A stretch of DNA of 64,000 nt. It comes from Jeotgalibacillus aurantiacus. GTDB taxonomy: Bacteria; Bacillota; Bacilli; Bacillales; Jeotgalibacillaceae. Shown piece by piece: positions 51,646-62,085 of the stretch. The position numbers were made by a program, and so were the translations under genes. Location: the NCBI RefSeq assembly GCF_020595125.1, contig NZ_JACNMS010000002.1:744001-808000 (forward strand). Reading direction: 5' to 3'. Each line of letters opens with the position of its first letter. The first letter of the stretch is position 1. The notes beneath the pieces were generated by a model. That model did not search any database. It had not been told where the DNA came from and saw only the letters and a list, made by a program, of their open reading frames with translations.

Positions 51646-53382
51646 TTATTGAGCGATCGACCACTCGTGTGGGCTGTTGTAGCCAGATACATCGAATGTA
51701 ACGTTTTCTACACGCTCGTTAAGTGCTACGATTTCATCAAGCTCAGCGATAAAGATCATTGGTACTTCAGAAGCTACAAGTTGCTGCCACTGAACATAAA
51801 GATCTTTACGTGCCTGCTCATCAGTACCAACAATATCAACGTTTAGAGCGTCAGCAAGAAGCTTGTCAGACTCTTCGTTCTTGAAACGTGGGTAGTTCCA
51901 AAGCTGGTCAGATCCCCAAAGAGCTGTTGGATCCGGATCTGCTCCAGTTCCCCAACCGCCGAAGAATGTTTCCATTGCAGGATCATCTTTTTCGATCATT
52001 TCGTAGTAAAGGTTAACTTCAGTCATTTCAAGCTCAGCATTAATACCAACTTCCTGCCAGTACTGAACGATTGCCTGAGCACGTGTTTCAAATGTCGGGT
52101 TACCAGTTGCATAGTGAGAGAACTTCGCTACGAAAGGCTCTCCGTTTGGATCTTCAACAAATCCGTCACCATCTACATCAACATAACCAGCTTCTTCAAG
52201 AAGCTCTTTTGCTCTTTCTGGATCGTAATCATATGTTTCAAGATCAGCAGAGTCTGCTGCGATCCAGTGGTTAGATGGAACTGGTCCATCAATCGGCTTA
52301 CCATAACCGAAGAAGAAAGCGTCTACCCAAGCCTGACGGTCAATCGCGTGTGCCATTGCCTTACGCAGGTTCAGATCAGCGTACTTATCTTTATCTTCTG
52401 TGATTTCTTTTGTTTCGTTGTTAAATGTACCAAGTTTGAATCCAATATAGTAGTAAGAAAGACCCGGGTAACGGACAACTTCTACATTATCAAGTTCTTC
52501 AACTTCAGGTGCATTAACAGGAGCAAGGTAAACCATATCGATATCTCCCTGTCCTAGTGCTCCTACAATTGTAGAGCTGTCAAGAACTCGGATATTGATT
52601 CCGTCCAGCTTAGGCTCGCCTCTCCAGTAGTCTTCGAACTTCACCATTTCTACAGCTTCACCAGGAATTACGTTTTCAACCTTGAATGGTCCAAGACCAA
52701 CCGGCTTCGTACGAACCTGCTCAGATGCAGACATTTCTGCAACTGGAATGCCTTCGAACTGTGCACGTGACATTGGATAAGACCAAACGTTAACAAGGTT
52801 GTTAACACGAGCCTGGTCAAAAGTGATTTCGATTGTGTAATCATCGATTACATTAAGTCCAGCAATTGTATCAGCTTCTCCGTTACGGAAAGCTTCTGCT
52901 CCTTCAATTGTCTGTACATTTGCGTAACGAGATCCGTCATAATCTGGGTTTGCAATTGTTTCAAGTGCGAATACCCAGTCATTAACTGTTAATTCAACAC
53001 CATCGTGCCACATTACACCTTCCTGGAAAGTGAATGTAAATACTTTGTTATCTTCAGTTTCCCAGCTAGCAATACCAGGCTCAGGCTGAAGGTTTTCATC
53101 GTAAGTAAATAATGCTTCATCAAATAATGAAAGTACTTCTGCATCTGTTGCGATTCCGTAAAATGCCGGGTTGAAAAGACCTTCAGGTGCAGTTTCAAAT
53201 CCGTATGTTAGTGTACCGCCGGCTTGTGCTTCACCAGAAGTACCTTCTGTATCAGTGTCTGTATCTTCTGTATCGTTACCGTTTTCTGCAGGCTCTGCTG
53301 CATTGTCTGAGCTACATGCTGCAAGGAATGCTGATAGAATTAACAGCATTGCAAGCATTAGCAATAAGGACTTCTTTTTCAT
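51646..53382 (-). CDS. appA: Oligopeptide-binding lipoprotein AppA
   Basis: This 578-residue substrate-binding protein is anchored outside the membrane by a lipid on C23 of the lipobox LAAC. A Glu/Asp/Thr-rich linker (ENGNDTEDTDTDTEGTSGEA) follows, then the SBP type 5 domain with LTYGFETAPEGLFNP, VKPVGLGPFKVENVIPGE in part, LRKAMAHAIDRQAWV and YDPERAKELLEEAGY. It captures oligopeptides for AppBC. In B. subtilis the App system can replace Opp in sporulation and competence when functional. The start follows GGGGGG. Confidence 0.94.
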   Translation of the reverse strand: MKKKSLLLMLAMLLILSAFLAACSSDNAAEPAENGNDTEDTDTDTEGTSGEAQAGGTLTYGFETAPEGLFNPAFYGIATDAEVLSLFDEALFTYDENLQPEPGIASWETEDNKVFTFTFQEGVMWHDGVELTVNDWVFALETIANPDYDGSRYANVQTIEGAEAFRNGEADTIAGLNVIDDYTIEITFDQARVNNLVNVWSYPMSRAQFEGIPVAEMSASEQVRTKPVGLGPFKVENVIPGEAVEMVKFEDYWRGEPKLDGINIRVLDSSTIVGALGQGDIDMVYLAPVNAPEVEELDNVEVVRYPGLSYYYIGFKLGTFNNETKEITEDKDKYADLNLRKAMAHAIDRQAWVDAFFFGYGKPIDGPVPSNHWIAADSADLETYDYDPERAKELLEEAGYVDVDGDGFVEDPNGEPFVAKFSHYATGNPTFETRAQAIVQYWQEVGINAELEMTEVNLYYEMIEKDDPAMETFFGGWGTGADPDPTALWGSDQLWNYPRFKNEESDKLLADALNVDIVGTDEQARKDLYVQWQQLVASEVPMIFIAELDEIVALNERVENVTFDVSGYNSPHEWSIAQ

Positions 53383-53409
53383 TCTGTTCCCCCCAAAAAT
53401 GTTTGTTTG

Positions 53410-54423
53410 TTAATAAAGAATGCAAGCTACGTGATGACCAGGTTTCACCTCCTTTAAAGTAGGCTTGATCTGCGAACATTCCTCTTTCGCCATTGGACAG
53501 CGCGTATGGAACGGGCAGCCTGATGGTGGATTTTGAGGTGATGGTACATCCCCCTGTAGAACGATTCTTTCTTTTCGTTTCTTCGGATCCGTTTCAGGAA
53601 TGGCAGAGATCAAGGCCTGAGTATATGGATGCAATGGTTCAGCATACAGACTGTCATTTGTCGCAACTTCCACCATGTTTCCTAAGTACATCACACCAAT
53701 TCGATCACTCATATGTTTAACAACACTTAAATCATGGGCAATAAATAAGTATGTGAGATCGAATTCGTTCTGCAGCTCTTTTAAAAGATTTAAAACCTGA
53801 GATTGTACAGATACGTCCAGTGCGGAGACCGGCTCATCTGCAATGATCAGCTTCGGTTTAAGTGCAAGCGCTCGCGCAATACCGATACGCTGACGCTGAC
53901 CGCCTGAAAATTCATGCGCGTATTTGTCATACGCTTCAGGTGGCAAACCTACTCTGCGAAGCAGCTCAAGTACTTCACTTTTCAGTTCTTTTTTACTGAC
54001 TTTTCTGAAATTACGAATCGGTTCAGAGATAATATCTCCAACACTCTGAGTTGGATTAAGTGAAGCATAAGGATCCTGAAACACCATCTGGAAATCCTGA
54101 CGTGCTTTTCTTAATGCTGAGCCTTTAATGTTCGTAATATCTTTACCGTCAAACAGAATTTTTCCGTCAGTAGGTGTCAGCAGTCTGAGGATCGTACGGC
54201 CCGTTGTGGATTTACCACAGCCAGACTCTCCTACAAGCCCAAACGTTTCACCTTTTTTCAGCTTAATATTGATATCATCAACAGCCTTTACATAACCGAC
54301 AGTCCGCTTAAAGAATCCTCCTTTTACAGGGTAATAGGTTTTTAGATTCTGAATATCCAGAAGGACCTCTTTTTCAGTCTTTGGCTGGTCAACGGCTGTT
54401 TCTCTTGATTGTGTCATCGTCAT
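53410..54423 (-). CDS. appF: Oligopeptide ABC transporter ATPase AppF
   Basis: This 337-residue ATPase is the OppF-type half of the transporter motor. Walker A is GESGCGKST, the signature is [17 protein letters not shown], Walker B is [14 protein letters not shown], and the C-terminal oligopeptide-transporter domain has a four-cysteine cluster with [14 protein letters not shown]. The start overlaps the appD stop by 4 nt. The early [23 protein letters not shown] is typical of the F subunit. Confidence 0.94.
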   Translation of the reverse strand: MTMTQSRETAVDQPKTEKEVLLDIQNLKTYYPVKGGFFKRTVGYVKAVDDINIKLKKGETFGLVGESGCGKSTTGRTILRLLTPTDGKILFDGKDITNIKGSALRKARQDFQMVFQDPYASLNPTQSVGDIISEPIRNFRKVSKKELKSEVLELLRRVGLPPEAYDKYAHEFSGGQRQRIGIARALALKPKLIIADEPVSALDVSVQSQVLNLLKELQNEFDLTYLFIAHDLSVVKHMSDRIGVMYLGNMVEVATNDSLYAEPLHPYTQALISAIPETDPKKRKERIVLQGDVPSPQNPPSGCPFHTRCPMAKEECSQIKPTLKEVKPGHHVACILY

Positions 54424-55448
54424 CTGTCTCCCACCCTTTCTTTCGGCTTGCTGTTCTCATAAAGGAGACATGCCACTTCGTGCTGTGGAGCATCCTCAGC
54501 AAGCTCAGGTGTCACTGTAAAGCATTCAGGCATTGCCTGCGGGCAGCGGTTTGCAAATCGGCAGCCAACCTGAGGCATTTTCTGAATGGATGGAACAAGA
54601 CCATCAATTGTTGCGAGCGTTTCAACTTTCTCATCCATTTTTGGAATAGCACCCATCAACAGCTGCGTATAAGGATGTTTAGGGCTTTCAAACAGCTCTT
54701 CCACATCAGTTCGCTCGACAATTTTACCTGCATACATAACAATGACCTCGTCACAAATTTCAGCGACGACGCCTAAATCGTGTGTAATCATGATGATGGA
54801 CATATCATTAACTTCCTGAATATCCTTCAAAAGCTCAAGGATTTGGGCCTGTACAGTCACATCGAGTGCTGTGGTCGGCTCATCGGCAATCAGAAGCTTC
54901 GGTTGACAGGCAATCGCCATTGCGATCATGATACGCTGTCTCATTCCTCCTGAAAGCTGGTGAGGATATTCTTCAACGATTTTCTCAGGTCTTGGAATAC
55001 CAACACTCTTTAAAAGAGCAATACTCTTTTGTCTTGCTTCTTTTTTATTAATATTCTCATGGTTCAGCAGGACTTCTTCAAGCTGATACCCGATTGTAAA
55101 TACAGGGTTAAGGGCTGTCATTGGCTCCTGGAAAATCATTGAGATTTCTTTTCCGCGAATTTTGTTCATTTCCCGTTCAGAAAGCTTTTCCAGGTTCCTT
55201 CCCTCAAATTTAATTTCTCCTCCGCGTACTTTTCCGATCCCTTTCGGCAGGAGTTGCATAACGGACAACGACATTACACTTTTTCCACATCCGGATTCTC
55301 CGACTATTCCGACAATTTTGCGGCGATCTACTTTAAATGAAACTTTCTCAACGGCATTATAGTAATCTTTTCCGATTTTAAATCCCGTCTGGAGTTCATT
55401 TATTTCGAGAAGCGGTGTGTCATTTTGTCCTGATGATTGTCTAACCAT
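54420..55448 (-). CDS. appD: Oligopeptide ABC transporter ATPase AppD
   Basis: This 342-residue OppD-type ATPase has Walker [11 protein letters not shown], signature HQLSGGMRQRIMIAMAI, Walker B LLIADEPTTALDVT and a C-terminal cysteine motif CRFANRCPQAMPEC. It is the first gene of appDFABC, in the same gene order as in B. subtilis. Start 55448 (MVRQSSGQ) follows AGAGGTG; a ten-residue extension upstream has no such site. Confidence 0.94.
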   Translation of the reverse strand: MVRQSSGQNDTPLLEINELQTGFKIGKDYYNAVEKVSFKVDRRKIVGIVGESGCGKSVMSLSVMQLLPKGIGKVRGGEIKFEGRNLEKLSEREMNKIRGKEISMIFQEPMTALNPVFTIGYQLEEVLLNHENINKKEARQKSIALLKSVGIPRPEKIVEEYPHQLSGGMRQRIMIAMAIACQPKLLIADEPTTALDVTVQAQILELLKDIQEVNDMSIIMITHDLGVVAEICDEVIVMYAGKIVERTDVEELFESPKHPYTQLLMGAIPKMDEKVETLATIDGLVPSIQKMPQVGCRFANRCPQAMPECFTVTPELAEDAPQHEVACLLYENSKPKERVGDR

Positions 55449-55741
55449 TTGAACACCTCTAATATTTCTTATTTTCAATCAATTTATATTATTTGTATAA
55501 AATACTATTACAAATAGATTACATTTTCAACTTGTTTTTTCTAATTTCTTTAATTTTTTCTTTTCATTTACTCGCAATCCCTTGATACACAAGGATTCTC
55601 TCTGATAAAAAAATCTCAAATTCTTTCTGAAATTGTTATTTTCGACAAGTAAATTTACAATTTTTTTATATTTACGTTATACAAGTGGGTAAAATGAATT
55701 ATATTACAATAAGGTGCATGAATATTCATTCATTTGGATAA
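55449..55741. other. AT-rich gene-free stretch upstream of appD
   Basis: The stretch must carry the appD promoter on the minus strand. It is very AT-rich with many weak -10-like boxes, and I cannot choose one. No open frame with a ribosome site and no element copy is seen. Confidence 0.5.
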
Positions 55742-55772
55742 AAAATAACAGGGTGTGCGGCTGCACACCCTG
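55742..55772 (-). terminator. Terminator of fabF
   Basis: CAGGGTGTGC and GCACACCCTG pair perfectly; on the minus strand the tail is TTATTTTTTAT. Confidence 0.92.
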
Positions 55773-55800
55773 CATAGGTATCGCGTCTATAGACTCATGA

Positions 55801-57039
55801 TTAAGCTTTATACGTTTTGAATACTATGGTTGCATTATGACCGCCAAATCCCAACGAATTACTCATCGCAACCTCTAAATCTGATTTCCTTGATTGATTT
55901 GCAACATAATCAAGATCACATTCAGGATCCGGTGTTTCAAGGTTAATCGTTGGAGGAAGCACCTGATCTTTAAGGGATAATACGGTAAAGATCGCTTCTA
56001 CTCCACCAGCTGCGCCGAGCAGGTGTCCCGTCATGGATTTTGTCGAACTGACAGCAAGTTTATAAGCATGTTCACCAAATACTTCTTTAATCGCCATCGT
56101 CTCGTATTTATCATTATAAGGTGTACTTGTTCCATGTGCATTAATGTAACCGACTGTTGATGGATCAAGACCGGCATCCTCAAGAGACTGTTTCATCGCA
56201 CGTACTCCGCCTTCACCACCAGGAGCCGGCGCTGTAATATGATACGCATCTCCTGTTGAACCGTAACCCACAATCTCAGCGTAGATTGTCGCATTTCTCG
56301 CTAAAGCATGCTCGAGTTCTTCAAGAACCAGAATTCCTGCACCTTCTCCCATCACAAATCCATCGCGGTTTTTATCAAAAGGACGGCTTGCCTTTGCAAT
56401 ATCCTCATTCAATGTGAGAGCTGTATTGGCAACAAACCCTGCCATCGCCATTTGTGAAATAGGCGCTTCCGTCCCACCGGTGATCATGGCATCTGCATCA
56501 CCGCGTTGAATGACCTTGAACGCGTCACCAATTGAATTGGTTCCACTCGCACAGGCAGTAACGGTACATGAGTTCATCCCTTTTGCACCAAGAGAAATCG
56601 AAACCTGTCCAGCTGCCATATCCGGGATCATCATCGGGACAAAAAATGGACTTACACGCTTATATCCTCTTTTTTGGAATGTTTCAAACTGCTTTTCAAA
56701 CGTCTCCATACCACCGATTCCTGAGCCGATCCAGACACCGACACGTTCTGCATTTTTACTGATATCAAGCCCTGAATCTTTTACAGCCATTTCAGAGGCA
56801 ACAACTGCATACTGCGTAAACCGGTCCATTTTACGCGCATCTTTTTTCTCCATATAATCTTCAATATTAAAGTCTTTCAGTTCAGCAACCGCTCTTGCAG
56901 GAAACTCCTCCTGATTAAGCCTTGTCAGCTCTCCAATCCCTGATTGACCATTTACGATATTATTCCATGAAGTTTCCACATCATTCCCAACAGGCGAAAC
57001 CATTCCAAGACCTGTTACTACTACTCGTCGCTTTGTCAT
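55801..57039 (-). CDS. fabF: 3-oxoacyl-ACP synthase II FabF
   Basis: FabF elongates acyl-ACP with malonyl-ACP in fatty acid synthesis and helps adapt membrane lipids to cold. The 412 residues hold the catalytic C163 in [15 protein letters not shown]302 in [11 protein letters not shown] and H339 in [12 protein letters not shown], plus the ending [12 protein letters not shown]. It lies 28 nt after fabH on the same strand and is probably under the FapR operator upstream of fabH. The start follows GGGGAGA. Confidence 0.97.
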   Translation of the reverse strand: MTKRRVVVTGLGMVSPVGNDVETSWNNIVNGQSGIGELTRLNQEEFPARAVAELKDFNIEDYMEKKDARKMDRFTQYAVVASEMAVKDSGLDISKNAERVGVWIGSGIGGMETFEKQFETFQKRGYKRVSPFFVPMMIPDMAAGQVSISLGAKGMNSCTVTACASGTNSIGDAFKVIQRGDADAMITGGTEAPISQMAMAGFVANTALTLNEDIAKASRPFDKNRDGFVMGEGAGILVLEELEHALARNATIYAEIVGYGSTGDAYHITAPAPGGEGGVRAMKQSLEDAGLDPSTVGYINAHGTSTPYNDKYETMAIKEVFGEHAYKLAVSSTKSMTGHLLGAAGGVEAIFTVLSLKDQVLPPTINLETPDPECDLDYVANQSRKSDLEVAMSNSLGFGGHNATIVFKTYKA

Positions 57040-57067
57040 ACTGTCATCTCCCCGTTACCTGTATGTT

Positions 57068-58003
57068 TTATTTACCCCAGCGCATGGCAATCGCGCCCCA
57101 AGTAAGGCCACCGCCAAATCCAACCATGACCAGTAAGTCTCCATCCTTCACTTTTCCGCTTTCCAGATCTTCTACTAATGAGATCGGAATCGAGGCGGCA
57201 GATGTATTTCCGTATTTATTAACCGTCATTGACATTTTTTCAATCGGAAGCTCAAGTCTTTGTCTTGACGCTTCCATAATCCGGATATTAGCCTGATGCG
57301 GAATCAGATAATCCACGTCCTCTTTCGTCATCCCGGCTTTCTCCAATACATTGATACTTGATTCACCCATCTGACGAACCGCAAACTTAAATACTTCCCG
57401 GCCATTCATGAAAATTCCGTCATCAGCCTGGTAAAGGTGTGATCCGCCTGAACCGTCAGCACCAAGTTCAAAAGATAAAATCCCTTTAGAATCATCAACA
57501 GGTCCAAGTACCATGGCACCTGCGCCGTCACCAAACAGCACCGCCGTATTCCGGTCTTCCCAGTTTGTGATTTTTGAGAGCTTTTCAACCCCTACAACCA
57601 AAACTCTCTGATATCCGGCATTTTCAATAAACTGTTTGGCTGTCACCATGCCGTACATAAAGCCCGCACATGCTGCAGATAAATCCATCGCTGAAGCCTT
57701 TACAGCACCCAGTTTATGCTGAATGATTGTGGCTACTGATGGAAACGGACGATCCGGCGTCACGGTTGCAACAAGGATCATATCGAGCTCTTCAGCCTTC
57801 ACTCCTGCATCCTCTAGCGCTTTTTCCGCTGCCCTTAATGCCATGTCAGAAGTATCAATATCGTCACCTGCGACTCTTCTCTCTTCAATTCCAGTGCGGG
57901 TGCGGATCCATTCATCTGATGTATCCATTCTTTTTTCAAGGTCTGCATTGGTTACGATCTGCTCTGGTAAATATCTGCCGATCCCCCATACTCCTGCACG
58001 CAT
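57068..58003 (-). CDS. fabH: 3-oxoacyl-ACP synthase III FabH
   Basis: FabH begins fatty acid chains by condensing acetyl- or branched acyl-CoA with malonyl-ACP; in Bacillus it favours branched primers. The 311 residues show the Cys-His-Asn triad: C112 in [13 protein letters not shown]236 in [13 protein letters not shown] and N266 in [13 protein letters not shown], along with GDGAGAMVL and [10 protein letters not shown]. It is FabHA by synteny with fabF, app and comZ. A FapR operator lies 56 nt upstream. Confidence 0.97.
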   Translation of the reverse strand: MRAGVWGIGRYLPEQIVTNADLEKRMDTSDEWIRTRTGIEERRVAGDDIDTSDMALRAAEKALEDAGVKAEELDMILVATVTPDRPFPSVATIIQHKLGAVKASAMDLSAACAGFMYGMVTAKQFIENAGYQRVLVVGVEKLSKITNWEDRNTAVLFGDGAGAMVLGPVDDSKGILSFELGADGSGGSHLYQADDGIFMNGREVFKFAVRQMGESSINVLEKAGMTKEDVDYLIPHQANIRIMEASRQRLELPIEKMSMTVNKYGNTSAASIPISLVEDLESGKVKDGDLLVMVGFGGGLTWGAIAMRWGK

Positions 58004-58059
58004 ATATCTTCCTTCTTTCTGTGGTCTATTTTCATGCTGGTAAAATTATATGATCAATT

Positions 58060-58078
58060 ATTATGACTTGGTACTAAT
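58060..58078 (-). promoter_or_regulatory. FapR operator of fabH-fabF
   Basis: ATTATGACTTGGTACTAAT matches the FapR consensus ATTAGTACCTGGTACTAAT in 16 of 19 positions, with a perfect right half. B. subtilis fabHA-fabF is also a FapR target. Confidence 0.8.
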
Positions 58079-58157
58079 TTTATCGGATGTTTTTACTTTT
58101 TTCAACTGGAGAGTCGTGGAGTTGTTTTATGATCCATGTAAAATATTTAAAACAGAC

Positions 58158-58270
58158 GGACAGGAAGCCCCCTGCGCTTTCCGTGGCCGGGCGGTGAACC
58201 CGCCTGCGCTTCGCACAGTCGGTTTCACCTGTCCCTTTCCGCCACAGGAGTCTTCGGGGGCTTCCTGTCC
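58158..58270 (-). repeat. Palindromic element copy N (subfamily II, no insert)
   Basis: The arms GGACAGGAAGCCCCC (58158-58172) and GGGGGCTTCCTGTCC (58256-58270) are perfectly complementary. The minus-strand core has ACTCCTGTGGCGGAAAGGGA, GGTGAAACC...GGGTTCACC and CCCGGCCACGGAAAGCG, nearly identical to copy D. It is one of two copies in the 809-nt gap between fabH and comZ. Confidence 0.9.
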
Positions 58271-58475
58271 TTAGGTATTACTTTATCGATTCTATGTAGA
58301 TTTAGAGTGAACGCATAAAACATTTCAGAGGAGTTTTGCTCCTTATCTAAATGGATTCCTGCGAAAATCGGATAATACTAAATAGAATTTGGATTTTGCT
58401 ATTTCGACTGTTTCAATGATCAAAGTTTCGCATCAATTCTTCATTAAAAATACGATTACAGCATTTATAACAAGA

Positions 58476-58740
58476 GGACAGGACTCATCCGTAGACTCCT
58501 GCGGCAGAGAAGCGACAGGTGAGACAGCGTAGTGCGGAGCACTAGCTGGCTCACCGCGCGACCTTGGAAAAGTGGAGGTGGGCGTTTAGGGACGTACAAA
58601 CTGGACTGACCCCGACGGAGATAAAGGAAACACAGCGAACGCAGTGAGCTGATGTTGACTTATCGGACGAGGGGTCGGGAAGTTTGCTAGTCCCTGCCCG
58701 CCGCAGCTAGACAAAAGAAAGCGAAGGATGAGTCCTGTCC
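58476..58740 (+). repeat. Palindromic element copy M (subfamily I with insert)
   Basis: The arms GGACAGGACTCATCC (58476-58490) and GGATGAGTCCTGTCC (58726-58740) are perfectly complementary. The core is ACTCCTGCGGCAGAGAAGCG and GGTGAGACAG...CTGGCTCACC with a GTGCGGAGCAC tip. The insert of about 58572-58716 is closest to copy G's but has GACCCC/GGGGTC where G has GGCCCC/GGGGAC. It ends in CGGTTTTTAA. Between N and M about 200 nt shows nothing I can name. Confidence 0.9.
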
Positions 58741-58769
58741 GGTTTTTAATAAGATTTTATTACAAATAA

Positions 58770-58803
58770 AACAAGGACCAACGCTGGTGGGCATTGGTCC
58801 TGT
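58770..58803 (-). terminator. Terminator of comZ
   Basis: On the minus strand ACAGGACCAATGC pairs with GCGTTGGTCCTTGT around CCACCA, followed by TTTTATTTG; two positions mismatch. Confidence 0.8.
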
Positions 58804-58812
58804 TTGTGGGGG

Positions 58813-58998
58813 TTATTGATTGGATGCGTCCTGTTTGCCAAGCTCGTAGGCGTCGTTCATTGCTTTTGCGAAGATGGACATGAATGGCTGAAGCGCTTCG
58901 ATTGATACTTCGATGCCCGCTTCCTCCATTTTTGCTTTTGCTTCAGGCAGATATTTCATTGCGATTTGCATAAATTCCATTGTTTTGTCCTGTGCCAT
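58813..58998 (-). CDS. comZ: Competence protein ComZ
   Basis: ComZ is a small protein that lowers transcription of the comG operon (DNA-uptake pseudopilus) in B. subtilis. The 61 residues match the family's length and blocks MEFMQIAMKYLPEAKAKMEEAGI and FMSIFAKAMNDAYELGK in part. The start follows AAGGAGA. It lies on the fabH side as in B. subtilis, but med, which normally precedes it, is not found here; the gene upstream is divergent yjzD. Confidence 0.9.
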   Translation of the reverse strand: MAQDKTMEFMQIAMKYLPEAKAKMEEAGIEVSIEALQPFMSIFAKAMNDAYELGKQDASNQ

Positions 58999-59138
58999 GT
59001 TATTCTCTCCTTCAATTTGAAATACTCAACGGTATCATCTTACCGCAAATTTATGAACATTTCATGGATTCGACATTTCTTTTGCGCTACACTATGGTAA
59101 AATGTAAGCGATGTATTGTTTGAAACGGGGTGAATCGG

Positions 59139-59324
59139 TTGGCATATTTTATGACTTTTTTCTGGACTGCTTTACTTGTTAATATGACTGCTTATGTAGT
59201 TGGATCCATGAACTCGACACCTTATGAGTTCACAACGGCGATGATTATTTCTGTCATTGTTACAGTACTTATTTTTGCGCTTGGTGCGGTTATTCCAAAA
59301 CCACAGCCTTCAGAACACCATTAA
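59139..59324 (+). CDS. yjzD: YjzD-like small membrane protein (DUF2929)
   Basis: This 61-residue protein has two membrane segments (about 3-22 and 36-54) and the DUF2929 pattern with AYFMTFFWTALLVNMTAYVV and TTAMIISVIVTVL. Function is unknown. I choose the TTG at 59139, since GGGGTGA lies 5 nt before it; a GTG nine bases upstream overlaps that site. It diverges from comZ, and B. subtilis yjzD is in the same neighbourhood. A terminator follows. Confidence 0.82.
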   Translation: MAYFMTFFWTALLVNMTAYVVGSMNSTPYEFTTAMIISVIVTVLIFALGAVIPKPQPSEHH

Positions 59325-59361
59325 AAAGCATGATCCCGGTCATTGGGATCATGCTTTTTTT
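59323..59361. terminator. Bidirectional terminator between yjzD and clpB
   Basis: AAAAAGCATGATCCC and GGGATCATGCTTTTT pair around a short loop with flanking A and T runs; it overlaps the clpB stop region. Confidence 0.92.
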
Positions 59362-61946
59362 TACGTTCTTTGGCTGTTAAAGACAAATCTGTCATCCATA
59401 CGGTCAATCGTGACTTCACTGTGAGGGTGAATGGTTCCCTGAAGCAGTTCTTTCGCCAATAGTGTTTCGATCTCTTTTTGAATGAAACGCTTTAAAGGGC
59501 GTGCGCCAAATGCAGGGTTATACGCGGTTTTCGCGATAAATGAGATGGTGTCATCTGTCAGGGACAGCTTGATATGCTGATCGTTAAGTCTGTGCTGAAG
59601 CTCACTGATGATCTTCTGAACAATTCCCTTCATATGCTTTTCTGTTAATGGACTAAACAGCACGATGTCATCTAAACGGTTTAATAGCTCCGGTCTGAAA
59701 TGACGATGAAGTTCTCCCATGACTCTCTCTTTTGCCTGTTCAGGAGGAAGTGCCTGATCAAGTAAATGGTTTGAACCGATATTGGACGTCATGATGATAA
59801 TGGTGTTTTTGAAGTCTACGGTTCTTCCTTTAGAATCGGTAATTCTACCGTCATCGAGCATTTGAAGCAGGATGTTGAACACTTCCGGGTGCGCTTTTTC
59901 TATCTCATCAAGCAAAATGACGGAGTATGGCTTGCGTCTTACCGCTTCAGTGAGCTGTCCGCCCTCTTCATATCCGATGTAACCGGGAGGCGCACCGATG
60001 AGTCTGGCTACCGCATGTTTTTCCATGTACTCTGACATATCAATTCTGATCATCTGGTCTTCACTGTCAAAAAGAGTAAAGGCAAGTGTCTTGGCGAGCT
60101 CTGTCTTTCCGACACCGGTTGGTCCAAGGAAAATAAATGAACCGATTGGACGATTCGGGTCTTTAATTCCTGCTCTCGCCCTGAGAACGGCTTCACTGAC
60201 TGCCGTTACGGCTTCTTTCTGACCGATCACGCGCTCTGACAATGTATCTTCGAGTCTGAGAAGCTTCTGCCGCTCCGCTTCCATTAGTCTGTTTACAGGT
60301 ATACCTGTCCATCTCGCTATGATTGAAGCGATTTCCTCTTCTAATACTTCTTCACGCAGCAGGCGGTTTTCATCACGGGTATTTTCGTTCTCTTCTTCAA
60401 GCTGTTTAATTTCTTTCATCAGCTCCGGAATGTGTCCATGCTTTAATTCCGCAGCTTTTGATAAATCATAGTTGTTTTCAGCATCTTCAAGCTCGCGGCG
60501 AAGTTTATCAAGCTCTTCTTTTTTCTGCTGAATGACAAGGAGTGACTGTTTCTCCCGCTCCCATCTCGTTCTCATACCGTCCGCTTTTTCCCGTAAATCA
60601 GCGAGTTCGCGTCTGAGAATATTGAGTCTTTCCATACTTGCCAGATCCTCTTCTTTATCAAGTGCCGCTTCCTCAATTTCAAGCTGCATGATCCGGCGTA
60701 ATGCTTCATCCAGTTCCTGTGGCATGGAGTCGATTTCTGTACGGATCATGGCACATGCTTCATCAATCAGATCGATCGCTTTATCCGGAAGAAAACGGTC
60801 TGTAATGTAACGCTCTGATAATTTCGCAGCAGCTACAAGTGCTCTGTCGTGAATCGTCACACCATGATGAAGTTCAAAACGCTCTTTCAATCCTCTTAAA
60901 ATAGAGATTGTATCCTCTTCATCCGGCTCCTGGACAAGCACCTGCTGAAATCTTCTTTCAAGTGCAGGGTCCTTTTCAATATACTGACGGTGCTCATTTA
61001 ACGTTGTGGCACCGATACAGTGAATTTCACCTCTTGCTAGCATTGGCTTCAGCATATTTCCAGCGTCCATTGCACCTTCTGTTTTTCCGGCACCAACGAT
61101 GGTGTGAAGTTCATCGATAAATAAGATGATTTGACCATTACTTTTCTTTACCTCAGCAAGGACCGCTTTCAGTCTTTCTTCGAATTCGCCGCGGAACTTG
61201 GCACCGGCAACCAGCGCGCTCATATCAAGTTCAAATACAATCTTGTCTTTTAAGCCTTCCGGAACATCTTTTCTGACGATCCGCTGAGCAAGCCCTTCGA
61301 CAATCGCTGTCTTTCCAACACCAGGCTCTCCGATTAAAACCGGGTTGTTTTTTGTTTTTCTCGAAAGGATCCGGATGACATGTCTGATTTCAGCATCCCG
61401 TCCGATGACCGGATCCATTTTCCCTTTCTTCACTTCTTCCACCAGATCCCGTCCATATTTGGTAAGCGCTTCGTATTGAAGCTCAGGATTTTGTGTTGTC
61501 ACGCGTCTCCCTCCTCTTATTTCATCTATAACCGTTTTAAGTTCTGTCTCTTTAACGTTTTGTTTTGATAAATAAGATACGGCTGGCTGGCTCGAAAGTT
61601 TCATTAGACCCAGTAACAGATGTTCTATAGAAAGGAATTCATCCTGAAATCCTTTCATAAACTCTTCTGAGTGCTTCAGCCATTTCGCAATATCATTTGA
61701 GATAACAGGGTTGTACTGATCTGCATGGATCGTCGAGAATGAATCAATTCTTTGTTGAAGAAAAAGATTGAATTCTGCAGTATCCAGCCCCGATTTTTCT
61801 AAAATCTGATTGGCAAAATCATTGTTGTTCAGCATTGCAGTTAAAACATGCTCTATTTCAACAGAAGAATGACGACGGTTTTCAGCTATTTCTTTTGCAC
61901 CGACAAACGCTTCCTGAACGCTGTATGTCATCTGTTCAAGTTTCAT
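59361..61946 (-). CDS. clpB: Disaggregase chaperone ClpB
   Basis: ClpB is a hexameric AAA+ chaperone that, with DnaK, pulls apart protein aggregates after heat shock. The 861 residues show the N domain (1-145), first ATPase with Walker A GEPGVGKT (206-213), the coiled-coil middle domain (about 405-530, highly charged) that marks ClpB rather than ClpC, and the second ATPase with GPTGVGKT (608-615) and [16 protein letters not shown]. The C-terminus lacks the ClpP-binding loop. A CtsR box overlaps the leader. B. subtilis lacks this gene. Confidence 0.97.
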   Translation of the reverse strand: MKLEQMTYSVQEAFVGAKEIAENRRHSSVEIEHVLTAMLNNNDFANQILEKSGLDTAEFNLFLQQRIDSFSTIHADQYNPVISNDIAKWLKHSEEFMKGFQDEFLSIEHLLLGLMKLSSQPAVSYLSKQNVKETELKTVIDEIRGGRRVTTQNPELQYEALTKYGRDLVEEVKKGKMDPVIGRDAEIRHVIRILSRKTKNNPVLIGEPGVGKTAIVEGLAQRIVRKDVPEGLKDKIVFELDMSALVAGAKFRGEFEERLKAVLAEVKKSNGQIILFIDELHTIVGAGKTEGAMDAGNMLKPMLARGEIHCIGATTLNEHRQYIEKDPALERRFQQVLVQEPDEEDTISILRGLKERFELHHGVTIHDRALVAAAKLSERYITDRFLPDKAIDLIDEACAMIRTEIDSMPQELDEALRRIMQLEIEEAALDKEEDLASMERLNILRRELADLREKADGMRTRWEREKQSLLVIQQKKEELDKLRRELEDAENNYDLSKAAELKHGHIPELMKEIKQLEEENENTRDENRLLREEVLEEEIASIIARWTGIPVNRLMEAERQKLLRLEDTLSERVIGQKEAVTAVSEAVLRARAGIKDPNRPIGSFIFLGPTGVGKTELAKTLAFTLFDSEDQMIRIDMSEYMEKHAVARLIGAPPGYIGYEEGGQLTEAVRRKPYSVILLDEIEKAHPEVFNILLQMLDDGRITDSKGRTVDFKNTIIIMTSNIGSNHLLDQALPPEQAKERVMGELHRHFRPELLNRLDDIVLFSPLTEKHMKGIVQKIISELQHRLNDQHIKLSLTDDTISFIAKTAYNPAFGARPLKRFIQKEIETLLAKELLQGTIHPHSEVTIDRMDDRFVFNSQRT

Positions 61947-61957
61947 CCCGACACTCC

Positions 61958-61974
61958 TTTGACCTTTTTTGACC
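61958..61974 (-). promoter_or_regulatory. CtsR operator of clpB
   Basis: On the minus strand GGTCAAAAAAGGTCAAA is a perfect tandem heptad repeat matching the CtsR consensus RGTCAAANANRGTCAAA. It ends directly at the Shine-Dalgarno AAAGGAG, so the repressor would sit downstream of the start of transcription. Confidence 0.95.
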
Positions 61975-61982
61975 TTTACTGT

Positions 61983-62012
61983 ATCGTAGCATGTTTTTCA
62001 TTAAATTGTAAA
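61983..62012 (-). promoter_or_regulatory. Sigma-A promoter of clpB
   Basis: On the minus strand TTTACA (complement of 62007-62012) and TACGAT (complement of 61983-61988) are 18 nt apart, ahead of the CtsR box. Confidence 0.6.
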
Positions 62013-62085
62013 GAAGATTCGCTTTACATCAGGTGTTTTCGGTGGTTAAATAAATACCATGTGACGAAAGAATGTGGAGGATTTT

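Noticed and set aside
52114-52557. Long plus-strand open frame (147 codons) antisense to appA
   Set aside because: It lies wholly inside a well-recognised binding-protein gene, has no start context, and its amino acid pattern is that of a shadow frame.
58050-58274. Plus-strand open frame of 74 codons across the FapR site and copy N
   Set aside because: It is produced by the repeat core (the same AFRGRAVNPP string appears over copy B) and has no ribosome site.
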